Source of the DNA: Leptolinea sp. UBA5203 | GTDB taxonomy: Bacteria > Chloroflexota > Anaerolineae > Anaerolineales > Anaerolineaceae | Reading direction: 5' to 3' | Assembly (NCBI GenBank): GCA_002412765.1 | Contig: DHVR01000068.1 | Location: forward strand, 1 to 64,000 | DNA length: 64,000 bases | Shown here: piece after piece, positions 53,756 through 62,319 of the stretch | Position numbering within the stretch: position 1 is the stretch's first letter | How the letters are laid out: each line of letters opens with the position of its first letter | Translations under genes and position numbers: made by a program | Notes under the pieces: model-generated | Seen by the model: only the letters and a program-made list of their open reading frames with translations | The model's database searches: none | What the model was told of the DNA's origin: nothing

Positions 53756-54997
53756 ATGCATATCTTAATCATACATCAGGCGTTTGCTTCGTTAAAGGAA
53801 GGAGGCGGCACCCGGCACTACGAGCTTTCTCACTATCTGGTTGAAAAGGGCCACCAGGTGACCATTGTCACCAGTCCCATCAGTTATTTGACTGGTGCCT
53901 CCACTCAAACACAAAGCCGGCGCAAAACCATTGAACACCCGGAACCGGGAATAACGGTGATCAAGACCTACACCTATCCTGCGCTGCACAAAAGTTTTCT
54001 GCATCGGGTGATCAATTTCATCAGTTTCATGATTTCCTCTTTCCTGGCCGGCATGGCCGTTGAGCATGTGGATCTAGTCTGGGGAACCTCACCGCCCATC
54101 TTCCAATCCGGATCCGCCTGGTTAATTGCCAAACTTAAACGTATTCCCTTCCTTTTTGAAGTACGGGATTTATGGCCAGCCTTTGCCATCCAAATGGGCG
54201 TCCTCACCAATCCCTTCTTAATCTGGCCGGCTCAATGGTTTGAGAAATTCATGTACCATCAAGCGGATCGGGTCATGGTGAATTCACCAGGTTATATTGA
54301 CCATGTCACAAAAAAAGGCGCTAAGAAAGTGGTTTTGATTCCCAATGGTGGCGAACCGGATATGTTCTCCAGCCAGGTAGACGGCCTTCAATTCCGAAAG
54401 AAACATCAGTTGGATAATAAGTTCATCATTCTTTATGCAGGTGCCCATGGACTGGCGAATGATTTGGGAACCGTTATCAAGGCAGCCAATTTCTTGCGTG
54501 AACAAAAACAAATTCATTTTGTGTTCATTGGGGATGGCAAAGAAAAACAAAAATTGATCGACCAGGCTGAATTTCTGGAACTTACCAATGTTACTTTTCT
54601 GCCAACCTGCCCCAAAGGAGAGATGGCTGAAGTGATTGCAGCTGCGGATATTTGCACAGCCATTTTACAGCCCATCCCGCTTTTCCAAACTACTTTTCCC
54701 AATAAAGTATTTGACTACCTGGTGGCTGAGAAACCTGTACTATTAGCCATCGATGGCGTCATTCGCAAGGTAGTTGAAGATGCCGAAGGCGGTGTTTTTG
54801 TTCCGCCCGGTCAACCCGAAGCCATGGCCAATACGATTCTTCAATTATCTGGAAATCCTGATAAACTTATTAAAATGGGAAAATCAGGGCGCGCCTATAT
54901 CGCTGCCCATTACAATCGGAAAGATCTGGCTGATCAGTTGGAGATTCTGCTTAAGGATATGGTAAATTATGAGCGCAAAAAAAATACTGATCGTTGA
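53756..54997 (+). CDS. GT4-family glycosyltransferase
   Basis: A 413-residue GT-B glycosyltransferase adding a sugar in exopolysaccharide assembly. N-terminal acceptor domain starts MHILIIHQAFASLKEGGGTRHYEL; the donor domain has VLIPNGGEPDMF, ILYAGAHGLANDLGTVI, FVFIGDGKEKQKLI and the nucleotide-sugar block with FPNKVFDYLVAEKPVLLAI. Together with the upstream genes it fits the WcaI/Lsg-type group. Its 3' end overlaps the response regulator gene by 29 bases, which is unusual because it ties exopolysaccharide synthesis to a regulatory pair. Confidence 0.93.
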   Translation: MHILIIHQAFASLKEGGGTRHYELSHYLVEKGHQVTIVTSPISYLTGASTQTQSRRKTIEHPEPGITVIKTYTYPALHKSFLHRVINFISFMISSFLAGMAVEHVDLVWGTSPPIFQSGSAWLIAKLKRIPFLFEVRDLWPAFAIQMGVLTNPFLIWPAQWFEKFMYHQADRVMVNSPGYIDHVTKKGAKKVVLIPNGGEPDMFSSQVDGLQFRKKHQLDNKFIILYAGAHGLANDLGTVIKAANFLREQKQIHFVFIGDGKEKQKLIDQAEFLELTNVTFLPTCPKGEMAEVIAAADICTAILQPIPLFQTTFPNKVFDYLVAEKPVLLAIDGVIRKVVEDAEGGVFVPPGQPEAMANTILQLSGNPDKLIKMGKSGRAYIAAHYNRKDLADQLEILLKDMVNYERKKNTDR

Positions 54998-55682
54998 AGA
55001 TGAAATCTCCCTGCAAGAGACATTGAAATATAACTTACTCAAACAAGGGTATGAAGTTGAAGTCAGCGGTGACGGTGCGAAAGCTGTCGAACTGGCCATT
55101 AAAAACCAACCCGATTTGATCATTCTGGATTTGATGCTGCCGGGTATGGATGGTCTGGATGTTTGTAAAACCATCCGCCAAACTCAATCTACACCCATTA
55201 TGATGGTCACGGCAAAAGACGAAGAGATTGACCGGGTAGTGGGGTTGGAAATTGGGGCAGATGATTACATCACCAAGCCATTTTCAATGAGGGAATTGGT
55301 CGCCCGGGTAAAAGCCCTGCTGCGCAGAGTGCGCTTGATCGAAGAGGATGTCAAACAATCTTTGGGGGAGAATGGACAAAAAGGCATTGTGGTTTATGAT
55401 AACTTGTCCATTGATCCTATTCGCCGTGAGATTCTGATTGATAATCAACCATGCGCATTTAAACCCAAAGAATACGAATTACTAGTCTTCCTGGCAGAAC
55501 ATCAACGGCAGGTCTTGACCCGTGAACACATTTTGGAAAGAGTGTGGGGCTGGGATTATGTCGGCGATAGCCGCACGGTGGATGTTCATATTCGCTGGCT
55601 GCGCGGAAAAATCGAAAAAGATGCCTCCGATCCCAAACGAATCGTGACAGTTCGCGGGGCTGGATATCGATTCGAAGGATAA
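54969..55682 (+). CDS. OmpR/PhoB-family response regulator
   Basis: A 237-residue two-component response regulator. The receiver has the acidic pair in IVEDE, phospho-acceptor Asp54 in ILDLMLPGMDG and the Lys in ITKPFSM. The C-terminal winged helix carries KPKEYELLVFLAEHQRQVLTRE and DSRTVDVHIRWLRGKIE. The order RR-HK-pstB-phoU strongly suggests a PhoB-like role in phosphate response. The start lies inside the end of the GT4 gene (29-base overlap), so it is likely part of the exopolysaccharide transcript or has an internal promoter there. Confidence 0.95.
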   Translation: MSAKKILIVEDEISLQETLKYNLLKQGYEVEVSGDGAKAVELAIKNQPDLIILDLMLPGMDGLDVCKTIRQTQSTPIMMVTAKDEEIDRVVGLEIGADDYITKPFSMRELVARVKALLRRVRLIEEDVKQSLGENGQKGIVVYDNLSIDPIRREILIDNQPCAFKPKEYELLVFLAEHQRQVLTREHILERVWGWDYVGDSRTVDVHIRWLRGKIEKDASDPKRIVTVRGAGYRFEG

Positions 55683-55687
55683 GTCAG

Positions 55688-57439
55688 ATGGGATTCATCA
55701 AAAATCGATACCTGCGCATGGTATTCCTGCACCTTTTGATTCTTACAGCAGGTCTGATTTGTCTTAATTCCAATTGGATGCAATCAATTCAAGTCTCCAT
55801 CTTGAAAACTGGCTTTCTTAACCAGGCAGTTTCCAGCAGCCAGGAGCTCCACACTCAATTTCAAGTCGACGGCGATCAGCGAACTTTGCTTGCCTGGCTG
55901 GAAACGGTTGCAAAAGAAACCGCCTACCCTGCTGTAATCTACCTACCGGATAGTACATTAATTAGCCTTGAAACAAAATCGATACTGTTGATAACAGAAC
56001 AAAACACCGCGATAGCAGCCTCTGTTTTCATAGATAAAATGCCAATTCTCAATATCTCCACGATTGAAAATTTTGGAAAGGTTGTGAATGTTTGCGCCCC
56101 AGTGCTTGATGAGGATCAGACCGTACAGGCAGTCTTATGTTTGTTCCAACCCCTGACAGGCATGCAACAAATCGCGACTGTTATACGCTCCCAATTAGCC
56201 ATTGGATGGACTTTCTTGTTTGGCCTGAGTACCCTATTCAATCTCTTCTTCCTTTATAAAACCATCCACCCCATACAAAGACTGACCCGCCAATTGGATA
56301 CGCTGCCTATCAGCATGAATTATCGACCCTTTCAGAGCAGCCGCCGGGATGGGATCGAAATGCTGGTAATGTCCCTCAATAAATTGCTGGCTCATTTCAA
56401 TCAACAAACCAATGTCCTCACCAATGAAACCATCAAACGCAATAGCATCCTGAAACATATGTCAGATGGCATCATCATTGTGAATGAAGCAGATATTGTG
56501 GAAGAACTCAACCTTGAGGCTCAACGAATCTTTGAAATCGAAGAAAACGATGCGATTGGATTAACCTTGACCGAAGTAGCCCGGCATCACCGCTTAATAG
56601 AGCTGCACCATGCCTGCAAAACCAGCCACAGACAGGAAAGTGTTACCTTTGAAACCATACCCAATAAATTATTCCTGAATGCCGTTGCCAGCTCATTACA
56701 GCCCCCATTGGAAGGACATACACTATTAGTCATTCAGGATCTGACCCGCTTGCGGCATCTTGAAATGGTGCGCAAAGATTTTATCAGTAATGTCTCTCAT
56801 GAATTACGTACTCCTATTGCCTCGATCAAAGCCCTTGCTGAAACATTGTCCGAAGGGGCCATTGATGACCCCCAGGATGGGCACAGGTTTTTAGCTATGA
56901 TGGAGAAGGAAATTGACAATATCACACAGATGGTTCAGGAATTACTGGAATTATCCCGCATAGAAGCAGGCAAGGCAACTCTAGATCGCATTGGTGCCCT
57001 ACCGCAGGAATTAATTCTCACAAGTTATGAGCGTATGCTAATTCAGGCAGAAAGAGCTGGATTGAAAATGGAATGGGAGTGTTCCGATCAATTGCCGCAG
57101 GTCTTTGCTGATGCAGCCAAGGTCGGCCAGGTATTAATCAATCTGATTCACAATGCAATAAAATTTTCCTCTCCCGGCGGTAGGATTACCCTCAATGCCA
57201 TTCAACGCGGCAACAAGGTCATTTTTACAGTCACGGATGAGGGGATTGGCATTGAACCCTTTAATTTAAATCGCATTTTCGAACGATTTTACAAAGAAGA
57301 CCAAGCCAGATCCGGCCAGGGAACGGGGTTGGGGCTGGCCATCGCGAAACATATCATAGAATCCCATGGCGGGAAAATTTGGGCTGAAAACAACAGTCCA
57401 AGAGGGTCCCGTTTTCTATTCACCTTACCCGTTTTATGA
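55688..57439 (+). CDS. PhoR-like sensor histidine kinase
   Basis: A 583-residue membrane sensor kinase. Two membrane helices (~10-28 and ~160-185) flank an extracytoplasmic sensor region; then come a HAMP-like linker, a PAS domain (~250-350), the dimerisation/phospho-acceptor domain with His371 in NVSHELRTP and the ATPase domain with NLIHNAIKFSS (N box), DEGIGIE (G1) and GTGLGLAIAK (G2). This is the typical PhoR layout. It follows the response regulator after five bases. The neighbouring pstB-phoU genes point to phosphate sensing. Confidence 0.95.
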   Translation: MGFIKNRYLRMVFLHLLILTAGLICLNSNWMQSIQVSILKTGFLNQAVSSSQELHTQFQVDGDQRTLLAWLETVAKETAYPAVIYLPDSTLISLETKSILLITEQNTAIAASVFIDKMPILNISTIENFGKVVNVCAPVLDEDQTVQAVLCLFQPLTGMQQIATVIRSQLAIGWTFLFGLSTLFNLFFLYKTIHPIQRLTRQLDTLPISMNYRPFQSSRRDGIEMLVMSLNKLLAHFNQQTNVLTNETIKRNSILKHMSDGIIIVNEADIVEELNLEAQRIFEIEENDAIGLTLTEVARHHRLIELHHACKTSHRQESVTFETIPNKLFLNAVASSLQPPLEGHTLLVIQDLTRLRHLEMVRKDFISNVSHELRTPIASIKALAETLSEGAIDDPQDGHRFLAMMEKEIDNITQMVQELLELSRIEAGKATLDRIGALPQELILTSYERMLIQAERAGLKMEWECSDQLPQVFADAAKVGQVLINLIHNAIKFSSPGGRITLNAIQRGNKVIFTVTDEGIGIEPFNLNRIFERFYKEDQARSGQGTGLGLAIAKHIIESHGGKIWAENNSPRGSRFLFTLPVL

Positions 57440-57617
57440 AGGGAATTAGAATTAAATCAATTGTTAACCTATCCATCAATCCTTCTTAATCTTGAGATTG
57501 TATAATATAGATATTCTTTCAATGGTTTCGGATTGCATTCATCGGATTCATACTTATCAAGAATTGGCTTGATTGGTACAATTATGGCACAAGTCAAATT
57601 TATGGTATACCAACAAA

Positions 57618-58406
57618 ATGCCTGAAACCGAAAACCAATTTGAAAAAGATATTATTGCCACAAAAAATGCCGATATTTATTACGGATCTTTTCGAGCCGT
57701 AAAAAATGTGACTCTGGATATACCTCAACATGAAATAACCGCCATCATTGGTTCATCGGGTTGTGGTAAAAGTACCTACTTAAGAGCACTCAATCGCATG
57801 AATGATTTGATCCCTGGCACACATGTCAATGGGGAGTTCCTCTTCAGAGGGGTCAATATTTATGATCCGGAAATCGAACCGGTTGCCATTCGCTCCAAAA
57901 TTGGCATGGTATTCCAAAAACCGAATCCATTTCCAAAAAGCATTTTTGATAATATTGCCTGGGGATTGAAAATGACGGGCAACACAGAAAATTTAAATGA
58001 ATCCGTTGAGCATGCCTTGGTACAGGCTGTCTTATGGGATGAAGTAAAAGACCACCTGCATGAAAGTGCCATGTCCCTTTCGGGTGGGCAACAACAACGG
58101 CTTTGCATTGCCAGAACCATATCCGTAAAACCGGATGTGATCTTAATGGATGAACCCTGCTCCGCATTAGATCCCATTGCCACATTAAAAGTAGAAGAAT
58201 TAATGCGCGAGCTTTCAAAAGAATATACAATAATCATAGTAACGCATAACATGCAACAAGCTGCTCGTGTTTCCGATTTTACCGCTTTCTTTTCCATGGA
58301 TACCGATAGGGCAGGGATTATGGTGGAATATGATGTCACAAGTAAGATATTCACCAATCCCAAGCAGCAGGAAACAGAGGATTATATTACTGGGCGTTTT
58401 GGATAA
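57618..58406 (+). CDS. pstB: phosphate ABC transporter ATP-binding protein (copy 1)
   Basis: A 262-residue ABC ATPase. It shows Walker A GSSGCGKST, the Q-loop in IGMVFQKPNPFP (PstB-typical), signature LSGGQQQRL, Walker B VILMDEPCSALD and the H-loop IIVTHNMQQAAR, ending with the PstB tail EDYITGRFG. It energises phosphate uptake by PstSCA, but no pstS, pstC or pstA lies beside this copy; a second pstB at 63030 has pstA. The ATG at 57618 is preferred over upstream starts. It lies 178 bases after the kinase gene, with a TATAAT at 57501-57506 as possible promoter. Confidence 0.94.
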   Translation: MPETENQFEKDIIATKNADIYYGSFRAVKNVTLDIPQHEITAIIGSSGCGKSTYLRALNRMNDLIPGTHVNGEFLFRGVNIYDPEIEPVAIRSKIGMVFQKPNPFPKSIFDNIAWGLKMTGNTENLNESVEHALVQAVLWDEVKDHLHESAMSLSGGQQQRLCIARTISVKPDVILMDEPCSALDPIATLKVEELMRELSKEYTIIIVTHNMQQAARVSDFTAFFSMDTDRAGIMVEYDVTSKIFTNPKQQETEDYITGRFG

Positions 58407-58433
58407 TCATAATTAAATTAATAGAGGGAACTT

Positions 58434-59129
58434 ATGCCAAGAATTACATTGGACAGACAAATTGGAAATCTAAAGGATGAAATCCTCTTATTAGGTAGCC
58501 TGGTTGAACAAGCCATGATGAATGCAGTCAATACCATGCGATCTGGTGATCTTCATGCTGCTCGCAAAATCTATGAAGATGACAGCATCATCAATGAAAA
58601 ACGATTTGCCATTGAAAATGCCATATTAATTATTATGGCCACCCAGCATCCCATGGCTCGTGATTTACGTCTTCTGGCAGCTATGCTGGAAATCATCAAC
58701 GAATTGGAACGTATGGGAGACTATGCGAAAGGTTTGGCCAAGATCACCATAAAACTTCACGGCCAACCTCTGCCCATCTCCACCGCGAAATTTGAACAAA
58801 TGGCTACGCAGGGATTGAAAATGCTGCATAATGCCCTGACTGCCTTTGTTGAGGGAAATCCTAATAAGGCCAGTTTGATTCCCATTGAAGATGATGTTGT
58901 CGACAAGCTCTACAGCGATATTTATCGGGAACTTATGGAAGCCATGATCAAAGATCCTACGCTGATTGATCACGCGAATCTAGGCATGTGGGCAGCTCAT
59001 AATCTGGAACGTCTGGCAGACCGTGTGACTAACATTTGCGAACGCACCATTTTCATCTCCACCGGTGAAATGATGGAGTTTGATCACACCGATGATGAAG
59101 ATGAGCTTGAGTTAGACGGCGACTCATGA
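58434..59129 (+). CDS. phoU: phosphate uptake regulator PhoU (copy 1)
   Basis: A 231-residue PhoU with two tandem three-helix repeats; metal-binding-type motifs ELERMGDYAKG and NLERLADRVTNICERT are intact in repeats one and two. PhoU links the Pst transporter state to PhoR and restrains phosphate uptake. It follows pstB after 27 bases and ends 36 bases before a strong terminator. The closely similar convergent copy at 62320 suggests duplication of a pstB-phoU pair. Confidence 0.95.
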   Translation: MPRITLDRQIGNLKDEILLLGSLVEQAMMNAVNTMRSGDLHAARKIYEDDSIINEKRFAIENAILIIMATQHPMARDLRLLAAMLEIINELERMGDYAKGLAKITIKLHGQPLPISTAKFEQMATQGLKMLHNALTAFVEGNPNKASLIPIEDDVVDKLYSDIYRELMEAMIKDPTLIDHANLGMWAAHNLERLADRVTNICERTIFISTGEMMEFDHTDDEDELELDGDS

Positions 59130-59164
59130 TTTAGGGATACTGCGTTGAGACACATTGGTTTTAT

Positions 59165-59195
59165 AAAGCTCCCGCATCTTTCGGGAGCTTTCTTT
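59165..59195 (+). terminator. intrinsic terminator after phoU
   Basis: AAAGCTCCCG (59165-59174) pairs with CGGGAGCTTT (59182-59191) around a 7-nt loop, followed by CTTT. It separates the pstB-phoU unit from the kinase-CHAD operon, although it may be leaky. Confidence 0.85.
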
Positions 59196-59212
59196 AAAAA
59201 GTCGAGGGACCT

Positions 59213-59935
59213 ATGCTAAAGAATGGAAATTACAAAGGGAAACTCATTGTAGTTGAAGGCATTGATGGCAGCGGCAAGTCAACTCAAATTGATTTGCTTT
59301 ATAAATGGTTGAAAGCAAAAGGACATTCTGTTTTTTTTACGGAATGGAATTCATCCAAATTAGTAAGCAGCACCACAAAACTGGCAAAAGATGAGCGGTT
59401 ATTCACCCCAACCACCTTTAGTTTGCTCTTTGCCACAGATTTTGCGGATCGCTGGGAAAATTCAATCCTTCCTCTACTTAAAGCGGGTGTCATTGTTTTG
59501 GCAGATCGCTATGCCTATACCGCATTCGCCAGGGATGTCGCCAGGGGAGTTGATCCCCAATGGGTGCGCAATTTGTATTCCTTTGCCCCACAACCAGATT
59601 TAGTGCTTTATTATCGAGTACCCATCAGCCTTGCCGTGGAGAGAATCCTTAGCGGCCGTTCCAAAATTAAATATTACGAGGCTGGTCTAGATCTGGATTT
59701 GGCAGATAGCCGCGTGAAAAGCTTCAAACTATTTCAAGAGCGAATTCAGAATCAATACGACAGCATGGTGGAAGAATTTGCCTTTACCGTTTTTGACGGC
59801 ACACAACCGGTTGAACTCCAACAAAAAGAACTACGTAAAATTGTTAAATCCTTCTTAAAGAATCGCGAGAATCTGTCCAACCCTGATAACAAGATACCCT
59901 TAGAATCTGGGACAGAACAAGGCGGTGAAGCATGA
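59213..59935 (+). CDS. thymidylate-kinase-like P-loop protein (copy 1)
   Basis: A 240-residue P-loop kinase of the dTMP-kinase superfamily. The P-loop is VVEGIDGSGKSTQ, an intact TMK-type signature; the DRY motif is in VLADRYAYTAFARD, and the LID region follows with RILSGRSKIKYYE. The usual TMK DRYxxSxxAYQ continuation is missing. Its place in an operon with a second such protein, a CHAD protein and a phosphoesterase next to phoU suggests a role outside DNA precursor synthesis, possibly linked to polyphosphate or nucleotide phosphate handling. It overlaps the next gene by four bases (ATGA). Confidence 0.85.
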   Translation: MLKNGNYKGKLIVVEGIDGSGKSTQIDLLYKWLKAKGHSVFFTEWNSSKLVSSTTKLAKDERLFTPTTFSLLFATDFADRWENSILPLLKAGVIVLADRYAYTAFARDVARGVDPQWVRNLYSFAPQPDLVLYYRVPISLAVERILSGRSKIKYYEAGLDLDLADSRVKSFKLFQERIQNQYDSMVEEFAFTVFDGTQPVELQQKELRKIVKSFLKNRENLSNPDNKIPLESGTEQGGEA

Positions 59936-60630
59936 CAAGCATGAAATACTATGGTGCAGGATTCCCTTATCTCAAGACAGATGAACTGCCGGGCAGACTC
60001 ATTGTATTGGAAGGCAATGATGGGGTCGGCCGTTCCACTCAAATTCAATTACTTCGAGAGTATCTGGAAGAACATGGCTTTGGTGTTTCCGATACGGGGC
60101 TAAAACGATCCCCCTTGACACAACCCGGACTGGATGCCGCCAAGGAAGGCCACACCCTGGGTCCGCTGACTATGAGTTTATTCTACGCCACAGATTTTGC
60201 AGACCGCCTCGAAAACCAAATCATTCCTGCCCTAAAAGCAGGATTCATCGTCCTCTCGGACCGATACTTTTTTTCAACCATCGCCAGGGACATCGTCCGT
60301 GGCGCCAGTCCCGAATGGGCTAAGAAGCTCTACGGTTTTGCCCTGGTTCCGGACTTGATTTTTTATTTGAAAGCCGATACAGATACGCTCGTTTCAAGAA
60401 TTATCAATGGCCGAGGATTTAATTACTGGGAATGCGGCATGGATGTCAAAAATACCGGCAACCTGTATGATAATTTTGTTGAATACCAGAAAAGTTTAAC
60501 CGAACAGTTCAATCATATGGTCAAAGAGTATAATATGATTGAAATTGACGCCAACCGGTCTGTGGATGAAATATTCAATGCACTGAAATCAGAAATTGAC
60601 CCACTATTCCAACAGGAAGAGAATGACTAG
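59932..60630 (+). CDS. thymidylate-kinase-like protein with altered P-loop (copy 2)
   Basis: A 232-residue paralogue of the preceding protein. The P-loop reads G28-NDGVG-R34-S, so the invariant Walker A lysine is arginine, which normally weakens or abolishes ATP hydrolysis. The DRY motif (LSDRYFFSTIARD) and the following RGASPEWAKKLYGFALVPDLIFYL block are kept and align with copy 1. It may be a regulatory or heterodimer partner of copy 1. Translation is coupled: its ATG overlaps the stop of copy 1. The CHAD gene in turn starts inside its end. Confidence 0.85.
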   Translation: MTSMKYYGAGFPYLKTDELPGRLIVLEGNDGVGRSTQIQLLREYLEEHGFGVSDTGLKRSPLTQPGLDAAKEGHTLGPLTMSLFYATDFADRLENQIIPALKAGFIVLSDRYFFSTIARDIVRGASPEWAKKLYGFALVPDLIFYLKADTDTLVSRIINGRGFNYWECGMDVKNTGNLYDNFVEYQKSLTEQFNHMVKEYNMIEIDANRSVDEIFNALKSEIDPLFQQEEND

Positions 60631-61549
60631 TCAGCCGACCGAACCAACTTCCATCAAGGAGTTTGTTGTCCAGGCAATTCAAAAAAATCTAGCGGACATT
60701 CTGGCGGATATGGACGGCGTCATAGCCAACCAGGATATCGAATTCGTGCACAGACAGCGAATAGCCCTGCGACGGCTGCGTAATAATCTGAATATCTTTC
60801 GTCATTATGGGAATGAATCTTATAGAACATACCTGTTGGGATTGCAAAACCAAACCAATTCTTATGCCTTTATGTTAGCCAACGCAAGAGATTTGGATAT
60901 CCAACTCTCGTTATCCGCTCAATTACTCCAGGAAGAAAAAATCGCTGGAACCGAGAATTTCATGGCGGTTGTGCATGACAATCGTCAGTTATTGCAATAT
61001 TCCATGGTGAAGCATCTGGAAGAGGTGGATTATCATCAGGTTTTTGCAGCTTTTTTGCATGACCTGCCGGATAATTTTTCCAAACAACTCCTTACTGAAC
61101 CTGGTGTTCTCAACACGATTCCTTCGAGGACCCTTTGCAGTTTTATTTCCCAGGCGCTAGGACAACTTTACCTTTTGGATGCTCATTCTGAGTATATTGA
61201 ATTGCATCGCTTCCGCAAAATTATTCGCCGCTTAAGGTATACCCTGGAGTGTTACTCAACCTGGTTTTCTCTGGATCTACAACCAGCCATTGATTCCTTT
61301 CATCAAGTTCAGGATCAGTTGGGTTTCCTGCATGATCTGGACATGCTGATGCTAAGTATTAATCAATATCAATCCATGATCAGTATGAATAAAACTGCCA
61401 TGGAGCAGCTCATACAAGCCGCCCGCCTTCCGCATCATACCGCATTTATTTCGGCCAATCAAACGGGTGATTTCATGGCATTTCTACAGAATTTAATTAA
61501 ACAATTTCACCAACAGCTCAGGGTAGAAACGGAAACATCAGTCCTATGA
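60623..61549 (+). CDS. CHAD-domain protein
   Basis: A 308-residue all-helical CHAD protein. The two conserved basic helices are visible as VHRQRIALRRLRNNLNIF and LHRFRKIIRRLRYTLECY, each with the His plus Arg/Lys set that lines the positively charged pore; the end segment QDQLGFLHDLDML is also typical. CHAD domains bind inorganic polyphosphate and often localise to polyP granules. The ATG at 60623 has AGGAAGAG upstream and overlaps the preceding kinase-like gene by eight bases. The phosphoesterase gene overlaps its end by four bases. No CYTH domain is attached. Confidence 0.92.
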   Translation: MTSQPTEPTSIKEFVVQAIQKNLADILADMDGVIANQDIEFVHRQRIALRRLRNNLNIFRHYGNESYRTYLLGLQNQTNSYAFMLANARDLDIQLSLSAQLLQEEKIAGTENFMAVVHDNRQLLQYSMVKHLEEVDYHQVFAAFLHDLPDNFSKQLLTEPGVLNTIPSRTLCSFISQALGQLYLLDAHSEYIELHRFRKIIRRLRYTLECYSTWFSLDLQPAIDSFHQVQDQLGFLHDLDMLMLSINQYQSMISMNKTAMEQLIQAARLPHHTAFISANQTGDFMAFLQNLIKQFHQQLRVETETSVL

Positions 61550-62313
61550 AAATTGCACTTTTAGGGGATATCCATGCCAACCTTCCAGCTTTGGAAGCCG
61601 TGTTGGAACACGCCGACCAGATCAAAGTGGATCAGATTTGGAACATCGGGGATATGGTAGGCTTTAATGCCTTTCCCAATCAAGTCATTGATCTTTTGAA
61701 ACGTCGGGATGTTATTAGTATTGCGGGTAATTTTGAAGTAAAGACGATTAAGGCAAAGAAAAAGGATAAAATTCTCAGTCATAATGTATTAAAACAGTTG
61801 ACTTTTGAATGGACGCATCAAGAATTAACCAAAGAAAATCGTCAGTATTTGAAAGAACTGCCTCGTGAGATTCGCTATCTATTTTACGGGAAAAGAATCT
61901 TAATCACCCATGCCAGTCCATTATCCAAAAAAGAACATCTCAACCTGAATACACCAGATGAACGACTGGAAGCCATCGCCCAGCATGGGGATACCAATGC
62001 CGATATCATCATCTTGGGTCACTCACATGATCCCTTTGTTCGGCAGGTTGCCGGCACGACCTTCATCAATACTGGCAGTGTAGGTCGTCCGGATGATGGG
62101 GATCAGCGAGCCTGTTATGCCACCCTGGAAATCAATAAACATCAGGTCAAGATCATCCACTATCGCATCCCCTATGATGTGGATCGAGCTGTACAGGCCA
62201 TCCATGAAGCAAAATTGCCCCCTGAGTTTGCTAACATGCTCAAAACTGGTAGGGGGCTGACAGGTCATGCTAGGTATTTACTAAAAACTCAGAATTACGA
62301 ACAGAATGAATAG
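61546..62313 (+). CDS. calcineurin-like metallophosphoesterase
   Basis: A 255-residue cytoplasmic phosphoesterase (YfcE/MJ0936-like). Metal motifs: GDIHANL, IGDMVGF, THASP and LGHSHDP. The GNH(D/E) motif reads AGNFE, so the usual catalytic His is Phe; several members of this branch vary here, but reduced activity is possible. Last gene of the operon with two kinase-like proteins and a CHAD protein, so it could act on a nucleotide or polyphosphate-derived substrate. It ends seven bases before the convergent phoU copy. Confidence 0.88.
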   Translation: MKIALLGDIHANLPALEAVLEHADQIKVDQIWNIGDMVGFNAFPNQVIDLLKRRDVISIAGNFEVKTIKAKKKDKILSHNVLKQLTFEWTHQELTKENRQYLKELPREIRYLFYGKRILITHASPLSKKEHLNLNTPDERLEAIAQHGDTNADIIILGHSHDPFVRQVAGTTFINTGSVGRPDDGDQRACYATLEINKHQVKIIHYRIPYDVDRAVQAIHEAKLPPEFANMLKTGRGLTGHARYLLKTQNYEQNE

Positions 62314-62319
62314 TAGAGG

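Noticed and set aside
59213..60630. Polyphosphate kinase 2 assignment for the two kinase-like proteins
   Set aside because: The P-loop and DRY motifs are of the thymidylate kinase type; the PPK2 signature GxDxxGKGG is absent.
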